From Sphingopyxis sp. JAI128 (GTDB taxonomy: Bacteria; Pseudomonadota; Alphaproteobacteria; Sphingomonadales; Sphingomonadaceae): 64,000 nucleotides of DNA. Positions 16,872 to 26,036 of the stretch are shown piece after piece. Below the pieces are notes generated by a model. That model was not told where the DNA came from, made no database searches, and worked only from the letters and a program-made list of their open reading frames with translations. A program made the translations under genes and the position numbers. How positions within the stretch are numbered: the stretch's first letter is position 1; every line of letters starts with the position of its first letter. The stretch lies in assembly GCF_014207235.1 (NCBI RefSeq), contig NZ_JACHDA010000004.1, forward strand, positions 409,084-473,083, written 5' to 3'.

Positions 16872-18203
16872 ATGAATGTCCACAGCAAGACCGTAGCCCC
16901 GCAGGTCGCGGGAGGCGTCGTTCCCGCGCTGAATTATATCTCGGCGGACTTTCTGCGCGAGGAGGCAGAGTTGCTCTGGCCGCGCGTCTGGCAGATGGCG
17001 TGCCGCGAGGAGGAGATCGCGCGGGTTGGCGACTTCTACACCTATGACATCCTCGACCAGTCGATCATCGTCGTTCGCGCTGAAGAGGATCTGATCAAGG
17101 CCTATTATAATGTCTGTCCACACCGCGGGCGGACGCTAACCGAAGGATGCGGTCATACCGCGAGGCTCTTCTGCAAATATCACGGCTGGCAGTGGAAGCT
17201 GACCGGCGAGAACAGCCGGGTCATCGACCGCCACGAATGGGGCGCTGATCTGACCGACGAGGATATCGCGCTCAAGGAGGTTAAGGTCGATCGCTGGGGC
17301 GGCTGGGTCTATATCAACATGGATCCCGACAGTATCAGCCTTGAAGAGCATCTCGCGCCTGCAAAGATGTTCCTCGACCCATACGACCTCGGCGGGCTGC
17401 GCTACCATTGGCGCAAGTCGACGATCCTGCCCTGCAACTGGAAGGTCGCGCTGGAGGCCTTCAACGAGGGCTATCACGTCCAGACGACGCACAACCAGAT
17501 GCTTCGCTATATGGACGATATCACGCGCAGCTACGCGCATGGTCGCCACGCCCATTTCGGTTATTGGGAAGCCCTTCCTTCGGGCTCGAAATCGCGTCGC
17601 CTGACCAACGGCGAGCCGACCGAGGACATTCGCCCGGGCTTGCTCGACTATATGGAAGACATGGCGGCGACGCTCAATGCCGGGTCGTCGGTCCAGACCG
17701 TGCACGCCGCACGGCGCGTGATGCAGGAAGTGCCGCCTGGCACGCCCCCGATGGAAGTGCTCCAGAAGTTCGGGCAGTTCATCTTCGAATATTGCGCCAG
17801 CCAGGGCGCGCAATTTCCGGCGATCACGCCCGAGCAAATGTACAAGGCCGGCATCGACTGGCACCTTTTCCCCAACCAGATCATGCTGCAGGGGCCGACA
17901 GGCCTTCTCGGTTACCGCGCGCGGCCCAACGGCATGGATCCCGACAGCTGTATTTGGGACGTCTATTCGCTCCAGCGTTACGCGCCCGGTAAGGAACCGA
18001 AGGTCGAGCAGGAATGGAGCATGGATCATGAAGACGTCGGCTTCTGGGGCAAGATCCTGACGCAGGACTATCAGAATATGGCGGCGGTCCAGAAGGGCAT
18101 GAAATCGCGTGGCTTTACGGGCGCCCGCCCCAATCCGCTGCAGGAAGTCGCCATCTCCAATTTCCACAAGTCGCTCGTCGAATTCATGGACGAGGGCCGC
18201 TGA
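16872..18203 (+). CDS. Rieske non-heme iron oxygenase, catalytic subunit
   Basis: This 443-residue oxygenase has a Rieske 2Fe-2S motif (C82-P-H84-R-G and C101-K-Y-H104-G-W) and a mononuclear iron site (N-E-G-Y-H202-V-Q-T-T-H207, with D399 as the likely third ligand). It should hydroxylate, dihydroxylate or demethylate an aromatic or alicyclic substrate. No small beta subunit and no dedicated reductase lie nearby, so it is either an alpha-only oxygenase or borrows electron carriers; a ferredoxin is at 61773. It is co-transcribed with acyl-CoA dehydrogenases, which suggests a substrate at acid or CoA level. Confidence 0.92.
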   Translation: MNVHSKTVAPQVAGGVVPALNYISADFLREEAELLWPRVWQMACREEEIARVGDFYTYDILDQSIIVVRAEEDLIKAYYNVCPHRGRTLTEGCGHTARLFCKYHGWQWKLTGENSRVIDRHEWGADLTDEDIALKEVKVDRWGGWVYINMDPDSISLEEHLAPAKMFLDPYDLGGLRYHWRKSTILPCNWKVALEAFNEGYHVQTTHNQMLRYMDDITRSYAHGRHAHFGYWEALPSGSKSRRLTNGEPTEDIRPGLLDYMEDMAATLNAGSSVQTVHAARRVMQEVPPGTPPMEVLQKFGQFIFEYCASQGAQFPAITPEQMYKAGIDWHLFPNQIMLQGPTGLLGYRARPNGMDPDSCIWDVYSLQRYAPGKEPKVEQEWSMDHEDVGFWGKILTQDYQNMAAVQKGMKSRGFTGARPNPLQEVAISNFHKSLVEFMDEGR

Positions 18204-18239
18204 CCACAGAAGCGGCAGTCGCAGCAGAGAGGATTTCGC

Positions 18240-19886
18240 ATGTCCGCATGGGACGAAAGTTTCGATTTCGTGGTCGTCGGCAGCGGCGGCGGCTCGATGG
18301 TCGCCGCGCTCGCGGTCGCCGACGCCGGCAAGACGTCGGTCATTCTGGAAAAGACCGACAAGGTCGGCGGCTCAACCTCGATGTCGGGCGGGGTCTTCTG
18401 GATTCCGAACCATCCGCTGCAGGCGGAAGCCGGGGTCGAGGACAGCTACGAGAAAGCACGCACCTATCTTGATGCCTGTGTCGGTGATGTCGGCCCGTCG
18501 ACGTCGCCCGAGCGCAAGGACATGTATCTGCGCATGGGTCCCGCCATGGTCACCTATCTGCGGGACAAGGGAATGCCCTTCATCCGCGGCGATGGCTGGT
18601 CGGACTATCATGACGATCTGCCGGGCGGCTGCCCCGAGAGCCGCTCGCTCCTCGTCGAGCTTTTCGACGCGAACAAGCTCGGCGAGTGGGAACCACGCCT
18701 GCGCCGCGGGCCGTTTGACATCCCGGTACGCGGAACCGAGTCGCGCAACCTGCAGCTGATGAAGCGCAGCTGGGCGGGCAAGCTGGCTGCGGTCCGGCTC
18801 GGTTTGCGCATAACCGGTGCCAAGCTGCTCGGAAAGAAGCTTGTCGGGATGGGAGCTGCTATCCAGGGGCGTATGCTCCAGATGGCGCTGAGCCAGGGCG
18901 CCGATATTCGCCTCGACTCGCCAGTGGGCGAACTCGTCGAGGAAAACGGCCGGATCACTGGTGTCGTTACGGAGAAAAATGGCAAGCCGTGGCGGATCGA
19001 AGCCCGCGAAGGGGTGCTCATCAACGCGGGTGGCTTCGCACGGAACGCCGAGATGCGCGCGAAATATGGTCCGCAGCCTTCATCGACCGACTGGACCAAC
19101 GCCAACCCGGGCGATACCGGCGAGATGATCGAGATCGCGAAGACGCATGGCGCGGCGACCGATCTCATGGACCAGGCGGTTTGGCTCATCACCTCGCTCG
19201 ACCCGTCCGGCTTCCGCGCCTTCCATGTGCTCGACATCGCCAAGGCGCACGCGATCATGGTCAACAAGGACGGCAGGCGTTTCGCGAACGAGAGCCAGTC
19301 CTACATGGCGAACGGCCAGGCGATCTACGAATCGGGTTCCGTGCCCGCCTATGCCATCCTCGACTCGCGCCACCGGGATAATTACCCTTGGGGCGCAACC
19401 ATGGCCGGCAAGACGCCGCAGGCCTGGCTCGATAGCGGCTATGCCAAAGTCGCCGACACGATCGAAGATCTGGCAGCGAAGATCGACGTTCCCGCGGACA
19501 ATCTTCGCGCCACGGTCGAGCGCTTCAACGGCTTCTGCAAGACCGGCAAGGACCTCGACTTCCAGCGCGGCGACAAGGCCTATGACCGGGTCTTCACCGA
19601 TCCGAGCATCAAGCCCAATCCCTGCCTCGGAGAGATCGGCAAGCCGCCATTCTACGCCATCGAGGTGTTTCCGGGTGACGTCGGGACGTACGGCGGCCTC
19701 GTGACCGACCAGTTCGCCCGCGTGCTGCGCGACGATGGCAGCGTCATCCCGGGGCTCTATGCGACGGGCAACAGCACGGCGTCGGTGACCGGCAAGACCT
19801 ACCCCGGTGCCGGGGCGAGCATCGGGGCTTCCTTCGTGTTCGGCTGGGTGGCGGCGCGCCACGCGGTTGGCACGATGCCGAACTGA
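18240..19886 (+). CDS. FAD flavoprotein of the 3-ketosteroid dehydrogenase/fumarate reductase family
   Basis: The 548-residue flavoprotein begins with the dinucleotide fold F-V-V-V-G-S-G-G-G-S-M-V-A-A and has V-G-G-S-T-S-M-S-G-G-V-F-W-I-P-N. It ends with the FAD-closing run L-Y-A-T-G-N-S-T-A-S-V and the Y-P-G-A-G-A-S-I-G-A segment typical of ketosteroid delta-dehydrogenases. It should desaturate a cyclic ketone or reduce an enone. It sits between the Rieske oxygenase and a SnoaL-like gene. A paralogue with the same neighbours is at 52922. The fold is certain; a steroid substrate is not. Confidence 0.88.
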   Translation: MSAWDESFDFVVVGSGGGSMVAALAVADAGKTSVILEKTDKVGGSTSMSGGVFWIPNHPLQAEAGVEDSYEKARTYLDACVGDVGPSTSPERKDMYLRMGPAMVTYLRDKGMPFIRGDGWSDYHDDLPGGCPESRSLLVELFDANKLGEWEPRLRRGPFDIPVRGTESRNLQLMKRSWAGKLAAVRLGLRITGAKLLGKKLVGMGAAIQGRMLQMALSQGADIRLDSPVGELVEENGRITGVVTEKNGKPWRIEAREGVLINAGGFARNAEMRAKYGPQPSSTDWTNANPGDTGEMIEIAKTHGAATDLMDQAVWLITSLDPSGFRAFHVLDIAKAHAIMVNKDGRRFANESQSYMANGQAIYESGSVPAYAILDSRHRDNYPWGATMAGKTPQAWLDSGYAKVADTIEDLAAKIDVPADNLRATVERFNGFCKTGKDLDFQRGDKAYDRVFTDPSIKPNPCLGEIGKPPFYAIEVFPGDVGTYGGLVTDQFARVLRDDGSVIPGLYATGNSTASVTGKTYPGAGASIGASFVFGWVAARHAVGTMPN

Positions 19887-19900
19887 CCGGAAGGACGCGC

Positions 19901-20464
19901 ATGAACTCCGATCTTGAAACGACGGTCCGCCAGCTGGCGGACCGTCAGGCGATCCATGACGTGGTCGTCCGCTATTGCCGCGCGGTCGATCGCATGGACC
20001 GCGAGCTGCTGCTGACCTGCTACCATCCCGACGCGATCGACGATCATGGCATCTTTGTCGGGAGTCCCGAGGCTTTCGCCGACTGGGCTTTCGCGTTGCA
20101 TGCAAGCCTTCAGTCGGCGCACCAGCATATCGTGACCAACCATAGCTGCGAACTCGAAGGGGATAGCGCGCATAGCGAAACCTACTGGATGTTCGCCGGC
20201 ATGCATCATGATGGCAAACTTACAATCGGTGGCGGTCGCTATGTCGACAGGATGGAGCGCCGTGAGGGGGAATGGCGAATTGCTGCGCGCAAATGCGTCC
20301 CCGACTGGGGCGGCGTGCCGTCGCAGAGCTGGCTATTTCCTGCGGCCGCAGCGGCCCTTGCGTCGGGCGGGCAGACCGCACGCGACCGGAGCGATTGCAG
20401 CTACGAGCGTCCGCTTCGTATCGATCCGGCCCGCATCGGGTCGATATTCGACTTCGGCCAATAG
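19901..20464 (+). CDS. SnoaL-like (NTF2-fold) protein
   Basis: This 187-residue protein has a cone-shaped NTF2-like fold: A-I-H-D-V-V-V-R-Y-C-R-A-V-D-R-M-D and Y-H-P-D-A-I-D-D-H-G, followed by T-N-H-S-C-E-L and E-W-R-I-A-A-R-K. Family members include ring-oxygenase small subunits, dehydratases and ketosteroid isomerase-type enzymes. The D-R-M-D-R-E and D-D-H-G residues are typical of scytalone-dehydratase-like members. It lies 14 bases after the flavoprotein and could isomerise or dehydrate its product, or act as an accessory subunit of the Rieske enzyme. Confidence 0.82.
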   Translation: MNSDLETTVRQLADRQAIHDVVVRYCRAVDRMDRELLLTCYHPDAIDDHGIFVGSPEAFADWAFALHASLQSAHQHIVTNHSCELEGDSAHSETYWMFAGMHHDGKLTIGGGRYVDRMERREGEWRIAARKCVPDWGGVPSQSWLFPAAAAALASGGQTARDRSDCSYERPLRIDPARIGSIFDFGQ

Positions 20465-20478
20465 CGAAGGATTTTAGG

Positions 20479-21144
20479 ATGATCGTTGCCGAAGCCGTGG
20501 CGAGCCGTCGCTCGATCCGCACCTTTCTCGACAGGCCCGTTCCCTTCAAGACGATCGAGCGCGTCCTCGACCAGGCGCGCATGGCGCCCTCGGGCTGCAA
20601 TTTCCAGCCCTGGGAAGCGCTGGTGCTGACCGGCGAGCCGCTCGCTGCCCTCCAGGAAAAGCTGCTCGCCAGCGAACCCGATAGCCCGATGGATTATGAT
20701 TTCTCGGCCCCGGGGCAGGTCGACAAATATCAGGCGCGCCTTCGCGCGGTCGGGCAGGCGATGTATGGCGCCATGACAATCGAGCGTGACCAGGCCGATC
20801 GCCGCGCCGACTTTGCGCGGTCCAATCTTCTGTCCTTCGGCGCGCCGGTTCTGCTCCTGTGTCACTTCCCGAAGTTCATGAAGGAAGCGCAATGGTCGGA
20901 CGTCGGCATGTGGCTGCAAACGATTATGCTGCTGCTGCGCGGCGAAGGCCTCGATAGCTGCCCACAGGAATATATGGGCATGTTCGGCCGGACGATCAAA
21001 GCGCATCTGGGCCTTTCCGACGACACGCTCCTGTTCTGCGGCCTCGGCATCGGCTGGCGGGATCCGGCGGCGCCGGTCAATAATTTCGAGCGGGAGCGCG
21101 TCCCGCTCGGCGAACAGGTGCGTTTCCTGGGCTTCGGGACCTAG
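20479..21144 (+). CDS. Nitroreductase-family FMN oxidoreductase
   Basis: The 221-residue product starts E-A-V-A-S-R-R-S-I-R-T-F, followed by M-A-P-S-G-C-N-F-Q-P-W and a late G-L-D-S-C-P-Q-E-Y, the FMN-binding pattern of nitroreductases. The long upstream extension of the frame overlaps the SnoaL-like gene and is not used; ATG 20479 follows GAAGGATTTTAGG. It is the sixth gene of the operon. As with the paralogue at 10712, reduction of an activated double bond or a quinone is more likely here than nitro reduction. Confidence 0.86.
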   Translation: MIVAEAVASRRSIRTFLDRPVPFKTIERVLDQARMAPSGCNFQPWEALVLTGEPLAALQEKLLASEPDSPMDYDFSAPGQVDKYQARLRAVGQAMYGAMTIERDQADRRADFARSNLLSFGAPVLLLCHFPKFMKEAQWSDVGMWLQTIMLLLRGEGLDSCPQEYMGMFGRTIKAHLGLSDDTLLFCGLGIGWRDPAAPVNNFERERVPLGEQVRFLGFGT

Positions 21145-21179
21145 CCCGACCGCAAAGAATGAGGTCAAGAGCCAAGCGG

Positions 21180-22004
21180 ATGGGGACATTGTTCGATCTT
21201 AACCCGACCCACAATCCACACCGATGGTATTTGCCGGTGACGGAAGACCTCTGCGTCGGCGCCGCAGGCCGCCGCTTCATGTTCGGTGGCGTCGGCTTGG
21301 CCGCGGCGATCTCCGCTATGGAACGGACGTGTGGTCGCCCGGTGATTTGGGCGACCGCGCACTATCTCTCCTTTGCCCGTCCTGGAAGCATCGTCGACCT
21401 CGACGTCTGGGTGCCGGTGGCCGGGCGGCTTACGAGCCAGGCCACGGTTATCGAGCATATCGACGACAGGAAAATCATCACCGTCCACGCCGCGCTCGGT
21501 AGTCGCGACGATCAGCTGTCGGATCAATGGGTTACGATGCCGGACGTTCCGGCGCCCGATGCATGTTCCCCGTTTCAGCATTGGCGCAACGAACCGCAAG
21601 GCTTGAACCGGCAGTTCGAGATGCGCCTTGCCGCGGGCATACCCAATGATCGCCCGTTCCAGCACGGTCGCGGCAACGGTCGCCTTATCTTCTGGGTGCG
21701 GTCGCGAGGGGGGCACGTCGCGGATTCGCAGTTGCTCGCCGTAATCGCCGACTTCGTCGCCTCGGCAATCGCGGGAGCGATCGGACGCAACGCGGGCGGT
21801 AACAGTCTCGACAACACGATTCGTTACGCTCGCCTCGAGCCCAGCGAATGGGTTCTTTGCGATGTCCAGATCGAGTCCGTCCATGCCGGTATTGTCCACG
21901 GTGTGATGCATCTTTTCGCACCCTCCGGCACGCTTCTGGGGACCGCGAGCCAATCTCTGATCCTGCGGCTTCATGACAGCGCAGCAGACGGCGCGGCGCT
22001 ATAA
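21180..22004 (+). CDS. TesB-like double-hotdog acyl-CoA thioesterase
   Basis: The 274-residue protein resembles acyl-CoA thioesterase II. The N-terminal hotdog has M-F-G-G-V-G-L-A-A-A. The C-terminal hotdog has the candidate catalytic residues in I-A-D-F-V-A-S, N-S-L-D-N-T-I-R and T-A-S-Q-S-L (Asp, Thr/Ser, Gln in the family). It would release CoA from stalled intermediates. The frame is open from 21159, but the start at 21180 gives exactly the length of its paralogue at 34837 and aligns their N-termini. It is the last gene of the operon; both paralogues share A-G-G-N-S-L-D-N. Confidence 0.78.
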   Translation: MGTLFDLNPTHNPHRWYLPVTEDLCVGAAGRRFMFGGVGLAAAISAMERTCGRPVIWATAHYLSFARPGSIVDLDVWVPVAGRLTSQATVIEHIDDRKIITVHAALGSRDDQLSDQWVTMPDVPAPDACSPFQHWRNEPQGLNRQFEMRLAAGIPNDRPFQHGRGNGRLIFWVRSRGGHVADSQLLAVIADFVASAIAGAIGRNAGGNSLDNTIRYARLEPSEWVLCDVQIESVHAGIVHGVMHLFAPSGTLLGTASQSLILRLHDSAADGAAL

Positions 22005-22170
22005 CGCCGGGCGGCGGTTTGCGCGCGAAATGCAGCAGTAGAGCCTATTCCCGCTGACCGGCGTTCTGCCACAACCGCAGCCGGCACGTCGCGAATTCCC
22101 GAGTTTGCCCCGGCTCCTGTCGCGCACGTGCCCCTGGAGACACCGAGCCGCGGCATCGGGATCTCGTCCC

Positions 22171-23436
22171 TTAAGCGTGCGCCTTTTCGGCATCGAATTC
22201 GGGATAGCGGCCGAGCGTTGCGGCCAGCAATACACCTCCGGCCAGCATCGCCGCGAACAGAAGCAAGGCGCCGTCGTAGCTTCCGGTGCGGTCGAAGATC
22301 TTGCCGGCGAGAGGGGGCATCGTCGCCCACAGGATGGTGTGCGTGGAAAAGATGCAGCCATAGATGACGCCGAAGCTCTTCATCCCGAAGTAGCGGCTCG
22401 CAAGATAGGCCATCATGTCGATCTCGGTGCCGGCCGCAATCGCTGTGAAGGCGATGGCGACCCCGGCGACGACAAGGTTGCCGTCGAAGCCGCGAAGCAG
22501 GAAACAGCTTACGATCGGCAGCGCGAAGGCGACTGCGGCGATGATCGGGGCGGGGAAGCGGTCGAGCAGCAACCCTGTCACGATGCGCGAGGCGAAGGAA
22601 ATCGGACCGATAATCCCGGCGAGCAGCGCGGCCTGCGCCGGGTCGATCCCCGCATCGGTCATGAGCGGCTGGAAATGAATGTAGATCGCCGAATATGCGC
22701 CGCCGACGAGCGCCATGCACAGCGCGATCCGCCAGAAGAGCGTCGAACGTATAGCTTCGGCAAGCGTCCGGCCGGGAAGCGACGGCGCCGTGATTGCCTC
22801 CTCCTGCGTGGCCGAGATGCCGCGCTCGAGATCACGCGCGTCATAGAAAAATGCCCAGGTCAGCGGCCATGCCACGACCAGAACCAGTAGCGCCGTTGCC
22901 CAATAGGACACACGCCAGCCATAGGCATCGATCATCTGGACGGAGAGGTAAGGCATGATGGCGGTATTGACGCTCATGCCGGCGAGGACGATCGCGAGCG
23001 CCAAGCCGCGGTTCCGGTCGAACCGGCTCGCGACCGCCATCGACCAGGCAACGGGACTGATCCCCATGCAGAGGATCGCCAATATGCCCCAGACGAGATA
23101 CCAGCTCGTGATCGAGGGGCCCGCAAAGCCGAACAGCGCGTGCGAAAAGGCATAGGCCGGCACACCGACGAGCGCGATGCGCCGCGCGCCAAACCTGTCC
23201 AGAACCCGGCCGAGGAAGGGCGTGAGGAAGATCGTGCCGAGCGCCCCGAAGAAGAGGCAGGTCGTGATCTGCTCGCGGGCCCAGCCGAACTCGCGGGTGA
23301 GCGGGCCGATATAGGAGCCGAGCGTTACCGCATGCGTGGCCGCGAACCCGCAACCCACCGCAGAGGTCAGGACGAGCGGCCAGCCCGCGCGCCACTCGCT
23401 TCTGGCGCCAGCGGGCGCCAAATCATTCACCAACAA
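22171..23436 (-). CDS. MFS transporter (monocarboxylate/OFA-like)
   Basis: This 421-residue membrane protein has 12 predicted hydrophobic segments with a central charged loop (about 200-230). The MFS signature G-R-V-L-D-R-F-G-A-R-R follows TM2. Two blocks, I-H-F-Q-P-L-M-T-D-A-G and S-R-Y-F-G-M-K-S-F-G, are shared with the MFS gene at 39020, so the two are paralogues. Related proteins move carboxylates, so uptake of an acidic pathway compound or export of an intermediate is plausible. Its start overlaps the upstream crotonase stop by 14 bases. A 166-base gap to the convergent thioesterase holds no gene. Confidence 0.88.
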   Translation of the reverse strand: MLVNDLAPAGARSEWRAGWPLVLTSAVGCGFAATHAVTLGSYIGPLTREFGWAREQITTCLFFGALGTIFLTPFLGRVLDRFGARRIALVGVPAYAFSHALFGFAGPSITSWYLVWGILAILCMGISPVAWSMAVASRFDRNRGLALAIVLAGMSVNTAIMPYLSVQMIDAYGWRVSYWATALLVLVVAWPLTWAFFYDARDLERGISATQEEAITAPSLPGRTLAEAIRSTLFWRIALCMALVGGAYSAIYIHFQPLMTDAGIDPAQAALLAGIIGPISFASRIVTGLLLDRFPAPIIAAVAFALPIVSCFLLRGFDGNLVVAGVAIAFTAIAAGTEIDMMAYLASRYFGMKSFGVIYGCIFSTHTILWATMPPLAGKIFDRTGSYDGALLLFAAMLAGGVLLAATLGRYPEFDAEKAHA

Positions 23437-24250
23437 ACTCCGGCTTTGTCTTCTTGCCGAAATTGCCGATCGCGATCGTATTGTCCTTGGTCCGCGCCGT
23501 GCGCGCGACGCCGCGCACTTCGGCTTCGAGATGCTGGTCGAGCGTCTGCTCGGGGCCGGTCAGGAACAGCTGGCGCATGATGCCAAGCGCGATCGTCGGC
23601 CCGGTCGCATAGCCGAGCGCCACTGCGCGCGCCGCATCGCGGAACCCGTCCTCCGACACCAGTTCGTTGACGAGGCCCCAATCGAACGCCTTTTCGGCAT
23701 AGAGCCGCTCGGCGCGCATGATCATCGCGCGTGCGCGCGGCGTGCCGATCGCGCGCGGTAGCAGCCAGGTAATGCCGGAATCGGTGCAGCTTGCGAGGCT
23801 CGCGAACGGCACGAGGAAAAAGGCCTTCTCGGAGGCGACGATATAGTCGGCGAGAAGCGCGATTGCGAAGCCGAAGCCGACGCAGGGACCGTTGACCGCG
23901 GCGACGACCGGTATCTCGAGATCGCGAAGGCGGCGGACAAGCGGGTGAAAGGTCCCGGCGACCGACTGGATCACCGGCGGCTCGGCGCGGGTGCGCTCCG
24001 CCTTCGCGGCGCCCGAAGAGAGGTTGGCCCCTGCCGAGAAGGCCCGGCCCTCGCCCGTGATCATCAAGCAGCGAATATGACGGCGCGGCTTGGCGACCTC
24101 GATCAGTGCCGCGTAGAGCGCTTCGACCATGCCCGGATTGAGCGCATTGAGCTTCTCGGGATCGCTGAACCAGAAGGTCGCGAGCGGGCCCTCGATCTCG
24201 AGGCGGGCATTCTGATATTCGATGACCTCGGTCGCGCCGCTGTCGGTCAT
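23423..24250 (-). CDS. Enoyl-CoA hydratase/isomerase (crotonase) family protein
   Basis: This 275-residue crotonase has the first oxyanion-hole segment G-R-A-F-S-A-G-A-N-L-S-S and the second N-G-P-C-V-G-F-G-F-A-I-A, followed by A-S-L-A-S-C-T-D-S-G-I-T-W-L-L-P-R. The residues where hydratases carry glutamates are not both Glu, so isomerase or another crotonase activity is possible. ATG 24250 has an AGGAGCG site. Third gene of an SDR-crotonase-crotonase-MFS operon; it should act on an unsaturated acyl-CoA. Confidence 0.86.
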   Translation of the reverse strand: MTDSGATEVIEYQNARLEIEGPLATFWFSDPEKLNALNPGMVEALYAALIEVAKPRRHIRCLMITGEGRAFSAGANLSSGAAKAERTRAEPPVIQSVAGTFHPLVRRLRDLEIPVVAAVNGPCVGFGFAIALLADYIVASEKAFFLVPFASLASCTDSGITWLLPRAIGTPRARAMIMRAERLYAEKAFDWGLVNELVSEDGFRDAARAVALGYATGPTIALGIMRQLFLTGPEQTLDQHLEAEVRGVARTARTKDNTIAIGNFGKKTKPEFVGE

Positions 24251-24275
24251 AAAGTCGCTCCTGTGATTGATGCCC

Positions 24276-25103
24276 CTAACGCCGGGCGTTGGGGTCGGGA
24301 TTCCATTGCGGTTCGCGCTTCTCGGCGAACGCCTTCGGGCCTTCCTCGAAATCGGGATGGCTCCACTGGTTGCGGATGAGGCTCCATCCCAGCTCGCACG
24401 CCGGCGTGTAGCCTGTCTCGAGCGAGTTCCAGATCGCCTGCTTCGACAAGGCGACCGCCTGCGGCGAATTCTTCGCAATCTCGCGGGCGATCTCCATCGC
24501 CTTCGGCAGCACTTCGGCAGGGGTCTCGACAAGCTCGTCGACATAGCCGAGCTGCCAGGCCCGATCGGCGGTCAGCCGGAAACTCTTGCCCTGCAGCGTC
24601 ATCCGCAGCGCCGTGCCGAGCGGCAGGCGCTTGGTGAGCCCGATATTCTCGATCGCGCCAACCTGGCCGACATTGACATGCGTATCCATGAAGGCCGCAT
24701 TGCGCGAGGCGACGACGATGTCGGCGTCTGCGACGAGATGATGGCCGCCCCCGTTCACGAGGCCGTTCACAGCGGCGATCACGGGCTTCATCACCCGGTT
24801 CTGATAGGGCGACGCGCGGACCGCCTGGTCCATCGGCACATTCTGGAGTCCGGGCTTGCCGTCCCCGCCCGTGCGCAGCGCCGAGACGTCGGCCCCGGTG
24901 CAGAAGTGACGCTCGCCGGTCCCCGTCACGACCGCCGCGCGGATCGCAGCGTTGGTCTTCACCTCGTCCCAGATCGCCCTGAACTGCTCGACGCCGCCGG
25001 GAGGCAAGGGATTGCCGGCCTCGGGGCGAGCGAGCGTGAGGAGCGCAATCTCCCCGCGCAGTTCGAACGTCAGGCTCTCGGAACTGAGGGCGGGGTCGAT
25101 CAT
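24276..25103 (-). CDS. Enoyl-CoA hydratase/isomerase (crotonase) family protein
   Basis: This 275-residue crotonase has R-H-F-C-T-G-A-D-V-S-A-L and N-G-L-V-N-G-G-G-H-H-L as oxyanion-hole segments, followed by N-V-G-Q-V-G-A-I-E-N-I-G-L. The glutamate in A-I-E-N may be the catalytic base (inference). It begins three bases after the upstream SDR stop, so both are co-transcribed. A ring-opening or hydration step on a CoA thioester is likely. Confidence 0.86.
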   Translation of the reverse strand: MIDPALSSESLTFELRGEIALLTLARPEAGNPLPPGGVEQFRAIWDEVKTNAAIRAAVVTGTGERHFCTGADVSALRTGGDGKPGLQNVPMDQAVRASPYQNRVMKPVIAAVNGLVNGGGHHLVADADIVVASRNAAFMDTHVNVGQVGAIENIGLTKRLPLGTALRMTLQGKSFRLTADRAWQLGYVDELVETPAEVLPKAMEIAREIAKNSPQAVALSKQAIWNSLETGYTPACELGWSLIRNQWSHPDFEEGPKAFAEKREPQWNPDPNARR

Positions 25104-25106
25104 GGG

Positions 25107-26036
25107 TCAGGCCTTTCCGGTGTAGCGGTCGCGCTGATCATAGGTCAGCGCGCCGATCGTGCCAGCATCGGAAAGACTGTCGAGGGTCCAGCCCTGCGGA
25201 TTGCAACGGGTGCGGATCAACTCCGGCTCTTGGACGAACGAAAGCTGGCCGCCGTTGATGTACAGCTCGCGGCCGTTGATCCCCGAGGCCTGCTCGCTGC
25301 AGAGCCAGGCGACGAGTGCCGCGACATGCTCGGGAAGTCCCTGCACGCCGCCGTCGCTCAACCATTGGTTCGAGATATAGGGGATCCGAAGCTTCTCGAT
25401 CGAATAGCTGATCGTCTCATAGACTTCGGGAATCGCCATCGCGCTGTTGCCCGCGATCGGGCGGATCGCGTTGGCGCGAACGCCGAACTCGCCAAGCTCG
25501 CGCGCGATCGACCGGGTGAAACCGACGACGCCTTCCTTCGCGGCCGCGTAGTTGGACATGCCATAATGACCGAAGCCCGAGGGCGAACTGAAGTTGACGA
25601 TCGATCCGCCCTGCTTGACGAGATGCTCGGCCGCGGCGCGCACGGTCGCGAAATAGCCCTTGAGATTGACGCCGATCACCATGTCCCAATCGGCCTCGGT
25701 CATCTCCATGATCCGCTTCGGACGGATGATGCCGGCATTATTCACGAGAATGTCGAGGCGGCCATATTCCTTGATCGCTGCCTCGACGACCGCCTGGCCG
25801 CCTTCCATCGTGGCGACGCTCGAGGTCTCGGCGATCGCCTTCCCGCCGGCGGCGCGAATCTCCTCGGCGACCTCGCCCGCGACCGAGCTGTTGCCGCCGC
25901 CGCCCTGTGGACCGCCGCCGAGGTCATTGACGACGACGCTCGCCCCCTCGGCTGCCAGCAGCATGGCGGTTGCCCGTCCGATGCCGCGTCCCGCGCCGGT
26001 GATGATTGCTACCTTGCCTGCAAAGCGGTCTGCCAT
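25107..26036 (-). CDS. SDR-family 3-hydroxyacyl-CoA dehydrogenase-like oxidoreductase
   Basis: The 309-residue SDR has T-G-A-G-R-G-I-G (13-20), N-N-A-G (99-102), the catalytic Ser 150/151 and Y163-x3-K167. A long loop rich in glycine (G-G-G-P-Q-G-G-G-G-N-S-S, 40-51) and the extended C-terminus are typical of the MFE-2/peroxisomal-type hydroxyacyl-CoA dehydrogenases. It should oxidise a 3-hydroxyacyl-CoA with NAD. ATG 26036 follows AGGAGG with good spacing; the six-residue longer frame is not used. It heads the operon running to the MFS gene. Confidence 0.9.
   Translation of the reverse strand: MADRFAGKVAIITGAGRGIGRATAMLLAAEGASVVVNDLGGGPQGGGGNSSVAGEVAEEIRAAGGKAIAETSSVATMEGGQAVVEAAIKEYGRLDILVNNAGIIRPKRIMEMTEADWDMVIGVNLKGYFATVRAAAEHLVKQGGSIVNFSSPSGFGHYGMSNYAAAKEGVVGFTRSIARELGEFGVRANAIRPIAGNSAMAIPEVYETISYSIEKLRIPYISNQWLSDGGVQGLPEHVAALVAWLCSEQASGINGRELYINGGQLSFVQEPELIRTRCNPQGWTLDSLSDAGTIGALTYDQRDRYTGKA

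Noticed and set aside
18240..19886. Calling the cluster a steroid degradation locus
   Set aside because: Ketosteroid-dehydrogenase-like proteins and heteromeric acyl-CoA dehydrogenases fit, but no 3-ketosteroid 9-alpha-hydroxylase pair, HsaA-D or Mce-type uptake genes were seen, so the substrate is left open.
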